Shown one piece after another: positions 35,265 through 46,191 of a DNA stretch of 64,000 nt. A program made the translations under genes and the position numbers. How positions within the stretch are numbered: position 1 is the first letter of the stretch; each line of letters starts with the position of its first letter. Source of the stretch: Paracamarosporium sp. OC-R06-R3 (taxonomy: Eukaryota > Ascomycota > Dothideomycetes > Pleosporales > Didymosphaeriaceae); the NCBI GenBank assembly GCA_019828545.1, contig JACVRA010000190.1:124001-188000 (forward strand), written 5' to 3'. Under the pieces are notes generated by a model. The model was not told where the DNA came from. It did no database searches and saw nothing but the letters and a program-made list of their open reading frames with translations.

Positions 35265-37475
35265 ACCTGCGGGTTTGCAGCACAGCGCGCAGGACCCTGC
35301 AGCGGAACCGCATGAAGTTGGTTTGGTGTTGGAGGCAGTGTGTTGGACTACGGAGCGATACGCGAGGTTAACTTCCGCATGTAGCGCGGTAGTGCGGTTT
35401 GGCCGGGGCCACAGGATGCAGGGGCTGCGCAAGCCTTCAATTTGAACCCCGAGATCTACCTGCGCCTCAAAGGACTCGTCAAACTTATTCTATGCGCTCA
35501 TTGTCTTACGCATTGTGGCTGGTCAGCCAGTCGGGTACGGAGTTCTCGTCTTTTTTTTTTTTTCCAAGAGTACAGATTGCATAGCAAAGGCGTTTTTGAT
35601 TTAGCATAGCATCACGGTAGCGACGGCGTTGTCAGCATTTCCAGCATTTTAGACTTTTAGCGCATGCATTTACTTTTCAAAGTATATACTTGTATATCTC
35701 AATAGACACGACTATCACACACTCAGCACCGTCTCCAATCTAATCGCTTCTCCTGCTCGTGACGACCCCCAACCTCGCTCTTACTTGCATTCATGCACAA
35801 TTGCACCGTGCACCGTGTGTCCTAGCGCACCATGCTGCGCTAGCCGCATGGGGACTATCTGTCTGCTCGCCATCCCGCGCCCCCTCAATACCAACATCTT
35901 GGACAAAGTCTCCCAAGCTGCCCTGTCTGCTTCCCCGCAAAGTCTAATTGCCAGCAGCTTAGCCACCAACATAGGACAACGTTTGTGGATATGCAGGGTC
36001 CAGCGCTTGCGCAGATGCATGCGGGTGCGATGGAAGGTGATCATGTGCACCGTGCGGGTGGGGTGAGTTTTGTTGGCGGGTGAACGTTGTGTGGGTGTGT
36101 GAGGGGTTGGAGGTTGTGAGGTGTGAGATGGGGTTTAAGGAGAGAAAGTGACTGGTGTATCTTGTTCGGGTTGTGGTCGCCGTGATGACGGGTAATTCTA
36201 GCTACCATTAGGCTTGGTATTGGTATCTACGCAGACTCGTCTGGAAGTGCTCTCGAAGAGCTAAGAATGTACGAGATGAGGCAAAAGAAATTCTCGTTCC
36301 AACGACAAGATTACCTGTGGTATTGTGTTCTCTGCTGGTTTATGTGCATACATCATGGATCGAGAGTTTTCGGTGGTGAATGTTCACTGGCTGATTTACG
36401 GATAGTTACTGCCTCAATTCAGCCAAGAGCTGCTGAACAGCTTGATTATATGATATACATCATCTCGGCTGGGGGTTCGTGTAGCTTACTGTTACATGAA
36501 CAGGCACTCGTTGGTCATATTCGATTGCGTCTTCAGTGGCATACCTCCGTATTCTGTGGTGCAGCAGTTGCTACAACACCTAGCGATATTTCTCGAGAGA
36601 TGGATCTCACTGAGTAATCGTCAATCCAGTGGATCGCACTGACGCTCAAGATTCTACCAAATCGGCGGTTTAACGAAAGCTATATCTCTAAGCTCTATCA
36701 CTAACCATGTCGGCCAAACGGCTGGGTTGATGTTGGCCCTGAATTATACCGCTTCTGTGACATCTGCCTCTGGGTTGCTTGCTTCCGGTATGATTACTTC
36801 TAGTGTATTTTGTACTTGAACGACCCTTTTATCGAAGAGTGTGGATTCGGGAAATTCTAAATTCGATGTACTAGATTTGAATAGCTACCAAGAGAATAGC
36901 GTGTAAGCATATGCTACAAGCATTTTACGTCATGGTAGAGAGCATTCTTGTTGACTGTTGTTCACATTGAAATATGTATTCATATATTGCTAAGGCCCAG
37001 AGAGCAGAAAGATGATCGCGCATGCAGCAGAGAAGCTGCGAGTTCGTAGCACAAGCTTGGGGGCTGATAGTTCATGGCGGGGCTAGCCACTCGCAGCCTG
37101 CTGCCGATGAGCGAGCCGGGACAACATGAAGATGGTTAGTTTGCTATCCTCAAATTATTCTTATGATATGGGCACGCACACGCTAACATCGTCAACACAC
37201 TTGAGCATTTATTTGTAGGTAGCGCTAATCGGAAGCGTCACGAATGCAAGACGTGGTAGGCAAAAGTTAAGCGCTAGCCTGCCACCTTGACCCTATGGCC
37301 GACGAACCATGTCGAGTCTCGAGGCTGTGACTGGTCAAAACTTCCATCAGCCCTCGACCAGCTTGTCATGCAGCGCATCCCTGGCCGGCAGCCTGAAGCC
37401 GTGCCCTCAGCCTGCTCAGGTGTGCTTGTTCCTCTTCCTCCACATTCATTAGCAAACGCGACGTTTGATTGAGAT
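35265..37475. other. 2.2-kb gene-free accessory spacer
   Basis: No credible gene. It contains a T13 tract (35551-35563) and a perfect 8-bp inverted repeat (CTAGCGCA / TGCGCTAG, 35822-35843). The stretch 36150-37070 is more A/T-rich and scattered with stops on all strands. It may hold decayed sequence, but I could not recognise a source. Confidence 0.45.
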
Positions 37476-40400
37476 ATGGAGCAGGTCAATCCGACCAACC
37501 ACGGCGGAGAACCTAATCCTCTTGACACCACGGGCCTTTGCCTGCTCTCTCTCGATGGCGGCGGCGTGCGCGGGCTCTCGACACTCTACATCTTGAAGAG
37601 TATCATGGACCGACTGAATCGAGAACTAAAGAAGGACCCTCCGATAAAACCATGTGAGGTTTTTGACCTTATTGGCGGCACCAGCACCGGCGGGTAAGTG
37701 GACCTGCTTCCCAAGAAACACAGCTGACTGATCACAACAGCCTGATAGCGATCATGCTCGATTCGACTCCGCAAGGCTGAAGAGCGCAATCCGAAAGGTA
37801 ATAACGCAACGTGATGTATCCGAGACAGCCTTATTCAACGACGGGGCTGAGCGCGGGTGTAAAACGTAGGTCTTCGGCTCATGTAAAAGAAAGAAGACCA
37901 GAATCTAATAAGGACAGATTCGTGTGCTCTGTTGATCGCGATACAAAGGATATGGTCCGTATCCGGAGCTACAGCCTCCCAGACGAGCCGAGCCTCCGTG
38001 CGACTATTTGCGAAGCAGCCCTTGCGACGTCTGCTGCCACAACCTTTTTCGACCCCGCCAGCATTGGAGATCGCACCTTTGCCGATGGCGCTTTTGGTGC
38101 GAACAACCCAGTGGATGAGGTTGAAGGAGAAGCAGCCAACATATGGTGCTCAGAAACAGGAGATGTAAAACCGCTGGTTAAGTGTTTTATTTCTATTGGG
38201 ACGGGCAACCCAGGCAAGAAGCCATTTGAGGACGGCTTGCTTAAGTTCGTAAGCCAAACCGTGGTGCAGATCGCAACAGAGACAGAGGCGACAGAAGGGA
38301 AGTTCATTGCAAGATGGGCCGGACACTTTGACGAAAAGAGGTATTTCCGCTTCAATGTCGATCAGGGATTACAGAACATTGGGCTTGAAGAGTACAAGAG
38401 GAAGGGCGCTATCGAAGCGGCTTCAGTGGGGTATCTCAGCCACACAACACAGAAGTTCCGGGTGCGGGACTGTATTCAAAACTTGCGACTAAAGCAGAGT
38501 GTGTACATTGAAGACTTTGCGTAATTACACTAGAGCGCTGATGCTTTGCAGGCAGAGCAGCTGTCAACCTTTCGTACATAATCAAAGTAAGGACAGCACG
38601 ACTCTATGCGTGAATCGCATTCATAATTTACAGGAACATAATTCACAGGAACATAATTCACAGGAACATAATTCACAGGAACATAATTCACAGGAACATA
38701 ACGAATCACATATCGTGGAGTTGCGCACGAGTAAGTCGCTTTTTGGTTTCAAGACAAGGAGCTGATCATATAGTAGCATCACAGGGTGAAGCACTATGGA
38801 TTGTGCCCTTTCAAAAAAATACACAATTTGTTGGACGAGCGCCAGAGCTTGCGAAGGTCAACGCTCTACTTTCGAATGAAAGTCGATGCGAGCGGGCCGC
38901 CATTGTTGGCCTTGGAGGTGTTGGAAAGACGCAGATCGCGCTCGAGTTTGCCCATCAATGGCGGATGAAATACCCGGACTGCTCAGTATTATGGATTCCA
39001 GTAACAAACATCGAGAGCATGTTGGAGGCATATCTGGAGGTTGGTCGGCAGCTGCAGATCCCAAATATCGTGCAGGAGAAATCAGACGTGCAAAAGCAGG
39101 TCCAACGCAAGCTAAGCCAGGAGGGTACTGGAAGGTGGCTTGTAGTGATTGATAATGCCGACGACATCGACATGTGGACCGAGAAAGCGGCTGGCACAAC
39201 TAGCTCTAGCCGTCGAACCGACTTGCTACCAAAAAGCAAGCATGGGTCTATCCTGTTCACGACCCGAAGCCGAAAGGCAGCGTCGAAGCTAGCCGGCAAG
39301 AACATAATCTCGGTTGGTGAGATGGACGCTCCCATGGCTAATTGCTTGCTTAAGGAATCTTTAAGCGACCAAGACCTAGTAGAAGATGAGCAGGCTGCAG
39401 CAGGTCTACTTGCAAAACTTACCCATCTCCCACTTGCCATTGTACAAGCAGCTGCATACATCAACGAGAATCAAATCAACCTATCCGAGTATGCAGCGCT
39501 TCTCGACGATACAGAGCAGAATATCATCGACATCCTGAGCGAAGAATTTGAGGACGAAGGAAGATATCAAGACGTTAAAAATCCAGTTGCAACGACATGG
39601 CTTATTTCGTTCGAGCAGATTCGAGAGCAAGACCCTTTAGCGGCAGAGTATTTATCGTTCATGTCATGCATCGATGCGAAAGATATCCCTCAGTCACTAC
39701 TTCCGCCAGCACAGTCCGCAAAGAAGGCTGTCGATGCTATCGGGACGCTGAGCGGCTACTCCTTTGTTACTAAACATAAGGAAGGGCAACTGCTAGATCT
39801 TCACCGACTCGTACATCTAGCAACAAGAAGCTGGCTACGAACGAATGACTCTCTCACGGATTGGTCAGAAAAAGCTCTGGAACGACTAGTGGAAGTATTT
39901 CCGAAAAATGACCATACGAACAGGCGCTTGTGGAGGATGTACCTACCCCATGCACGGTACGTGCTAGATTCGACCTTGGAAGGTGCAGAAGATATCAAGG
40001 CAAAGTTATTCTGGAAGTTTGGAGGTTGCACATACAAGGATGGGAGATACAAGGAAGCCGAGGAGGCTTACACAAAGGCGTTAGAGATAGAGAGGACAGT
40101 TCTTGGAGACGAGCATCCAGACACATTGATTACTATGAGTAACCTAACATCAACGTATTGGGATCAGGGCCGGTGGAAGGAGGCTGAAGAGCTACATTTG
40201 CAAGTACTAGAGATAAGAAAGAGGGTGCTTGGGGAGGAGCATCCAAACACGTTGATTAGTATGAACAACCTAGCGTCAACGTATTGGGATCAGGGCCGGT
40301 GGAAGGAGGCTGAAGAGCTAGATTTGCAAGTACTAGAGATAAAAAAGAGGGTGCTTGGGGAGGAGCATCCAGACACGCTGATTAGTATGCATAACTTGGC

Positions 40401-40575
40401 ATATACGCTGTGGGACCAGGGCTTTACAAACAGAGCGATTATCCTAATGGAGAGCTGTTACGATCTCCGGGTGGTGGTTCTAGGTACTGAACATCACAAA
40501 ACCATATTATCTGGCGAAACTCTCGCAAAATGGCGGTTAAAAGTTATGGAATTTAGCGAGCAAGACAACCCCTAA
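37476..40575 (+). CDS. NLR-type protein: patatin-like phospholipase, NB-ARC, TPR (possibly damaged)
   Basis: Fungal NOD-like receptor architecture. A model with exons 37476-37693, 37749-37865, 37918-38498, 38552-38586, 38634-38730 and 38774-40575 is in frame throughout (949 aa). The patatin part has SLDGGGVRGLS, the nucleophile motif GGTSTGG and the Asp of FADGAFGANNP. About 35-45 residues usual after GGTSTGG are absent. With the first possible acceptor (37740) the frame stops at 37778; only the cryptic AG at 37748 keeps it open. A linker of QEHNS repeats leads to NB-ARC (about 365-680) with P-loop GLGGVGKT and Walker-B-like WLVVIDNADD, then TPRs of 42 aa (about 763-900). A stop (38522) follows KQSVYIEDFA if the intron at 38499 or 38521 is not removed. 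Such receptors act in non-self recognition and programmed cell death. Intact or pseudogene cannot be settled from sequence alone. Confidence 0.7.
38631..38702 (+). repeat. 15-bp minisatellite coding for QEHNS repeats
   Basis: Four perfect 15-bp units (CAGGAACATAATTCA) and a fifth partial one lie in tandem. The unit length is five codons, so copy-number change keeps the NLR frame. Each unit starts after A(C)AG, which is also a possible 3' splice site. The first CAG is the predicted acceptor of the preceding intron. Confidence 0.9.
40141..40392 (+). repeat. two near-identical 126-bp TPR-coding units
   Basis: Units 40141-40266 and 40267-40392 differ at about 8 of 126 positions by eye. Each encodes one 42-residue TPR (STYWDQGRWKEAEEL and VLGEEHP). 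The preceding unit (about 40015-40140) is more diverged. High internal conservation is typical of recognition repeats in fungal NLRs. Confidence 0.9.
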
Positions 40576-42001
40576 CGAGAAAGATATAGAGGAAATACAT
40601 TGGCTTTGAAAAGCAAACCAGACATAGCACTCAAAAATGGTCCGGCAGTTCGCCTAGGAATCATTGCAGGTGCAACACAACATATGTGAGATGGTTCTCT
40701 ACGCTAACAAGGAGGGTCGGGCAAGCTGCAGTCGCACAGATCCTGTCAGTTGTTACCTCAAACGGATGGCATTGCGAGGAGATTTTTCCAGCGATGGAAG
40801 GCAGCATGAAATCCTAAAGAGTTCTGTGCAGTGCTGTGAAAAGCGTGGCGCCAGTTTGAGTTCTGCTTCTAAGTGTGCTTCACAAATGCGACCCATCCGA
40901 TACTTTTCATAGCCCTTAGACGTGAGCCCGGAGCGCATCCATACAGCGCCAACTTATGACTGTAGTGTTCACGTACGTAAGGAGCCGTACATTATTCAGC
41001 TATGGGACAACTGTATCATGAAAATAAATCAAGTCTTTCAATCTTCGTACAATCTTGTAGTAGTGATATCCTACCAACACAATTGATCCCATAAACTGCA
41101 GCATGGACTTCAATTTCCAGGCCACTGTGCTCCACCCTTCCTATATTACCCCTTCTACCTCATCATGTTCCTCTTCATCGAAACAAGACAAGGTTTGGCT
41201 AGACGCACAGCTTGTCGGCAACAATGACCGATGCCGATGGCTAATAAATGCAGTTGGCCAAGAAATACTTCTTCCGAGCCCTGAGATGTGCTGTATCACA
41301 ATATCGGAAATGAGGCCTGGGTGTCCAGAGGTCCTGTACTTTGATGCTATATATCATTGCCAAGAGGGAGATGGTGGGAGAAGTAAGGCAGATATAAACT
41401 GATTGTAAAATTCACTTCGAGGTACCTCTTCTGCGTTGATATCTAGCGATCATCTCGGCTTGTTCTATTCTACTATGCAATCCATGCTATGGCAGATGCA
41501 TCGGACTGCGGTTTGTTGGTTTTAATGATCAATGTCCATCGTAGGCGACTGCCGAGTCGTTCAATGTTTACTTGTTCACAATGGAGGGATCATCACCAAC
41601 ATGCAAGAAGGCGATTACGAGAAAACAAGTATTGAGCAAACCGAGCTTGCGCATATCTTCCAATAACAATAAGACAGCAAGCCATGGTATATCCACCCTG
41701 CCGAGAGACACTGTGCCCTCGCGAACGCCCGACGTTCTATCCTGCCCTGAATAGAAAAGATCTTTTACATGTGCCACATGTCGTGCGCCATCAACGCCTA
41801 CACTTTCTGGAGTCGTACAATGGAACTCGTAATCAATGGCGCACTTCCCGTACCTGGTCACGTCGCCCCCTATCATACAGCGAGAGAGTAGTTGTTTGTC
41901 AATCTGGGTGACTCTCGCGCAATGCCGCCATCCAAGGCGGTGCTACCTGCTATGTTTCCGTACAGCGGGTATGCAATGGATGCTGATCGATGCCCGGCCG
42001 C
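40576..42001. other. 1.4-kb gene-poor flank of the NLR
   Basis: No confident gene. A 99-codon plus-strand frame is listed separately. A minus-strand frame of about 100 codons (41876-41568) has no recognisable domain. The right end is the 3' flank of ERD2. Confidence 0.45.
41103..41402 (+). CDS. possible small hypothetical protein
   Basis: 99 codons from an ATG in acceptable context (GCAGCATGG). The product is Ser-rich near the N-terminus and has six cysteines, with an aromatic and hydrophobic second half (VWLDAQLVGNNDRCRWLINA). It has no signal peptide and no known motif. It lies between the NLR and ERD2, so it could be a chance frame in an accessory pocket. Low confidence. Confidence 0.2.
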   Translation: MDFNFQATVLHPSYITPSTSSCSSSSKQDKVWLDAQLVGNNDRCRWLINAVGQEILLPSPEMCCITISEMRPGCPEVLYFDAIYHCQEGDGGRSKADIN

Positions 42002-42916
42002 CTACACCGGTAGGTTGAATTTCTTGCCCTGGATGACCCTGGTCTTGCGTTAGCAATCTATCTTCCATCGGCATTGGTGAACGCACTTGGTGTAGTAGAT
42101 CCAGAAGAAGTCAGAGTAGAGAATGGTCTGAACAATTCCGGCAATGACGGCAATAGGGTCCCAGAAGCGTGGCACTTCAAAGAAGTACCTGTAGATCCAG
42201 TTGGGAATGTACAGAGCGCGGTATGCCCCGAGGGCAAAAAGGTAATGGGTGGTGATTGTCTCTGCTTCGCCTGTTCGTTGCAGCATGAAGAGCTGGGGAA
42301 GAATTGCAACCGATTCAAGCCAGATGGAAAACGCCCAGAGGATCTATGCCATAGTCAGCGTCAGTCCTTTCCCCCTTGCGGCCTGCCAACACCCACCTCT
42401 GTGAAGTTGTATTTATACGGGAACAATATCGCCAACACAGCGCTGGCACCGATGAGGTATTGCACCTTGAACGTGTCGAGATTCGGATCGTGGGTGGGCT
42501 TGTAGTCGTTGAGCATGAGGTAGACGGTGTACGAGGCTGTGCTGATGAAGATGATCTTAAAGATGGTATTGTAAAGCGATCTGGGTTCGTAGAAAGTCCA
42601 GAGAAGGTCGACGTATCGTGTGACGTAGACGATGAGGTAGAGGAACTGCGATTTGAACGAGATGCCGGATGCGCTCTGCTGTTGTTAGGCTATGCGCTCG
42701 GGCTACGGCGGGGGTTACGAGCGTACACTTGATGACTTCATCTTCTGTAGTAGGATTAAAATGGACAGGAGATGGGAAAGATCCCCTACGACCGAACAGT
42801 CAGTATGCGCTTGCAATTGCCTATGCGACTTCCACACAGCAGAGGAGCCATTGCGACTTGTGTAGCTGATGAGAAGAGTTGTAGAGCGTACCTAGTAACC
42901 TAAAAAGATTCATCAT
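42002..42916 (-). CDS. ER lumen protein-retaining receptor (ERD2 / KDEL receptor)
   Basis: Seven-helix Golgi receptor that returns HDEL/KDEL-tailed proteins to the ER. Five exons (42916-42892, 42785-42727, 42675-42397, 42343-42087, 42038-42002) with introns of 106, 51, 53 and 48 bp give 218 aa, the family length. Splicing rebuilds [20 protein letters not shown], then [20 protein letters not shown] and [15 protein letters not shown]. Hallmarks are the cytosolic K/S-rich loop before [27 protein letters not shown], and [17 protein letters not shown]. The third intron boundary (downstream exon at 42675) has a tandem AG (CAGCAG), so one extra Gln may appear by alternative splicing. A methionine doublet at the start is common. 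The gene is head-to-head with the GH85 ENGase. The window also codes for an RDEL-ending glucosidase I, a likely client. Confidence 0.96.
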
Positions 42917-43316
42917 GGTGGCGCGCGATCGTACCGCTCGGTTTCGTGCACGATGCGAGTGGAGGTATTCGAACGTGGTAGTGAGAGGACGTTGGAAGAC
43001 TCGAAATGAAATGACACGTTTGGAGCTCGGAGGCTGCGTGTAGGGTGAGCTAGGATCCTTGCATCGCCAAGAAAAACCCCTGTTGGGAGGCGCGACTAAC
43101 GTCACTACCGCTTACTATTCGCGTTGCACTGCCTAGCATCTCTGGTCAACTTGTGTTATGTACCAAGATAACTCGAGTTGTGTTTCTTGAATTGTCTCAA
43201 CATGATTTCTGTGTAGAAGAGCGTGGCTAGTACGAAGTCTGGTCTTCGCGGGAACGGATCAAACATATTGACGAATGAACGTCTTGAGTGCGACGCACGC
43301 TTCAGATCAACTTATC
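42917..43316. promoter_or_regulatory. divergent promoter between ERD2 and ENGase
   Basis: 400 bp separate the two start codons. A second in-frame ATG for ENGase lies at 43275. No clear motif was seen. Confidence 0.5.
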
Positions 43317-45586
43317 ATGGCCTACATACTCGGTTGGAAAGATATCCTTAGACCTATTCGAGATGGGTACCGCCACTGGTTTCCTTCCCCACATACCGGA
43401 CCTACGCCAGAAGAACGCGAAAAGCAGCGTCAACTAGACCGGCTTAAGGGCTTCAGCTACTTCGACACTTTCGATCAGCTAGAGGCCTGGACGAAACTCG
43501 ATTGTGATCCTATTCAACGAGCCAACACCCCGCTCTTGGCCAGACCGGCCGCTATCAATGACAATGGAGAACAAAAAGCGAAGGTCCTAATTTGCCATGA
43601 TTGCTCGGGAAACTATCACGATTACGAGGCTGTGACCGCGGCCGGTGTCGATGAGGAATTTTATTGCTGCGAATATCTCCAATATGTGGAGTCATTTATA
43701 TACTTTTCTCACAAATTGATCTGTGTACCACCACCGTCATGGACCAACACATTGCATAGGAATGGCATCAAAGCGTTCGGAACTTTGCTCATCGAACCGC
43801 AAACGAAAGATTCAGAGAGACTGCTCCACTTCACCACAGAGATTAAGGGAGAGCGAGAAGAAATAAGTTTTCCAATGGCGAAGCAATTATCTGATATTGC
43901 CAGGCACTACGGGTGAGTAATCAGAACGCATCATCGAATTTGTTTTTGACAGTATTCACACTTAGGTTTGATGGCTGGTTGATCAACATCGAGAAGCCTT
44001 TCCCGCAAAGTAATTGGAACCTGGGTCACTTCGGCGCGTTTCTCCGTCAACTAAAAGAACTAATGAGCCCCTCCGGAGAACTCATATGGTCTGTACATCC
44101 TGTGTGCATAAATTCTGGTCGCACATCTAATTCAATGACTGCTAGGTACGATGCACTTACTAAAGACAATAGAATTGCTTATCAAAATGGGTTGAATACC
44201 AAGAATATTGAGTTTGCTGCTGCCTGCGGTGCTGTGCTCACCAATTACTGCTGGAAGGAAAGCGATGCCTTGTCGTCGAAACAGCTCATCTTGAAAACTA
44301 GCCTACCGGCCGAAAAGGTCTATTTTGGAGTCGACGTGTGGGCGCAAAACGCCACGAAGTTGGGTTCCTCTCGGCGGATCACGTACCCAGAAGTAAAAGG
44401 TGGTGGAACTAATACAGGCGTTGCGGTCAATAGGCTCGCCGAGATCGGACTTTCTGCCGGTATCTTTGCACCGGCATGGTCTTTCGAACACTTTCCGGGC
44501 TATGGAAGATGGGTCGAGCATGCTATGTGGGAAGGGGGAGGTCTCTGGAATGGAGCGTCGTGCTCATGTATGGGCGAAGCCAGCTCTTGCCACCCAGCTA
44601 ATCCGGACCATCCCATCATCGGATCAGCTACACGATTTCCCGCGGGTTCAGAGAGATTTTTCTATACAGACTTTAGTAGAGCATTCGCAGAACACAAAGA
44701 GAAGGAGGCCCAACGATTGTATAACGGCAAAAAACTCCACTCACAGCTGGGCTCGCAGTCTATATTGCCATGCCTATCACGCGTGTGGATGTACAATCGT
44801 CAATCTCCTATCGATGCTGCATTTAGTCGACTAAGTTTTGATGGAAACAAATCCATGTTGTGCATTGATGGTGAGAGTTGCAATCCGAACCTGGCAACTA
44901 AGCATCAAATCTACGACCGTGAACTTCCCCTTTTCAAACTGGACATGCCGGCAGACGGGTCTCTGCAGCTTACGATAAAGTGCGCCTACTTCCTGTACAT
45001 CCCTCAAGCTATCACGAGTTTCTATCTGAAACTCACAAACGGCACCAAGTGTGTACCATTGAAAGATTTTAACGGTTTTCAAGTGGTTGAATGCGCGATA
45101 AAGCCCGATCAGGAATCGTACGAGAACGAGCGACTTCAAGAATTAGGGGTTCGAATCAGCTCAACTGCATTTCCTAAGTCGGTAGACCGCATACTTCAGA
45201 TTTACGAGGTCTGTATCGTGCCTCGCGTCTACTTGAATGTCGAACACCACTATTCAATCCACAATGTAAGGGTTGAAAAACGAGGGGAGGGTGATACTGA
45301 GCATTGGCGACTACGATGGGAATATTACGACTATCAGGGCGGGAATGATGAATCCACGCTTGCAGTATCTGAGGTTCCATATAGCAATATAACTGGACCT
45401 TTCTCGTATTTTAGGATGAAGGTAGACGACGTAGAGCTTGGCAGAGCATATGCGCTGGAGCATGTATTGCCTAAGAGCCTTGTCGATGGTTTTGGTAGGA
45501 AAGGGGTCAGGATTGATTTGGTTGGTGTTGGTTTTGATGGGAAGACGATTGCTCATTATGAACGGATGATACAGATACAGTCATGA
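43317..45586 (+). CDS. cytosolic endo-beta-N-acetylglucosaminidase (ENGase, GH85)
   Basis: Cuts between the two core GlcNAc residues of N-glycans, releasing glycans from misfolded glycoproteins in the cytosol. Three exons (43317-43912, 43966-44088, 44146-45586) around introns of 53 and 57 bp give 719 aa. Junctions yield DIARHYGFDGWLINIEKPFP and ELIWYDALTKDNRIAYQNGL. The GH85 catalytic Asn and Glu are visible in LINIE. RLKGFSYFDTFDQLEAW, VLICHDCSGNYHDYE and WYDAL are further family motifs. The C-terminal half is a beta-rich accessory region. No signal peptide, consistent with a cytosolic enzyme. The ATG at 43275 is an alternative start adding 14 residues. The gene is head-to-head with ERD2. 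Confidence 0.95.
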
Positions 45587-46191
45587 ATATCTAATCTTGG
45601 TGCGGTTTGGTGCAAGGCTTAGTCATTATCATGACTGAATAGTTCTTCTGTGTTAGAGAGAAAACATCTGTGTTTTATGTGACAAGAATGTAGGCGTGTG
45701 CCCTAGTAAAAAAAAAAAAAGGTAAAAATGAAGGTAATTCCCCTGGGAATTAGCACAAAAGAGGCGTGAGAGAATGCAATTCCCGGAGCCGATGGCATGC
45801 GATTTCATTGCTGTGTCCCAAGGCTACCCAGGTGCATGTAAGGTCACGTGTCGACAATCTAAGCTTGGGCGCACCTTCCCTCTTCCAGCCTAACAACGGG
45901 CCGCTGTTTGAAGTCGCGCCAACTCCGGTGCTGTTCGTCCTCGTTGTCAATTGATTTGCAGGCGAGCTTCCAGCGTCTCTACTCTACACTCAGCCCGTTC
46001 GTTGGCTTACCATCGTAGAGTAGCGCTGCAGCTGGTAAGTAACAGGCAAATTCAGAGGCTGGGCTGGGGCCGCCGCACGCGAATTTTGGGCTCGCATCAC
46101 AGCGTCATCGCCAGCACAGCTCTCTCACCAGCCAACGCCTCTCACCTTCACTTCCTAACAATCGCTCAGGTCATCTCACATTTCTTTCACC
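45587..46191. other. promoter region of the Edc4-like gene
   Basis: 600 bp with an A12-type tract near 45708-45720. The stretch just before 46192 is pyrimidine-rich. An overlapping plus-strand frame (45951-46391) lacks motifs and runs into the next gene out of frame. Confidence 0.5.

Noticed and set aside
35822..35843. Perfect 8-bp inverted repeat CTAGCGCA/TGCGCTAG
   Set aside because: Short enough to occur by chance, with no neighbouring gene close enough to suggest a terminator or operator.
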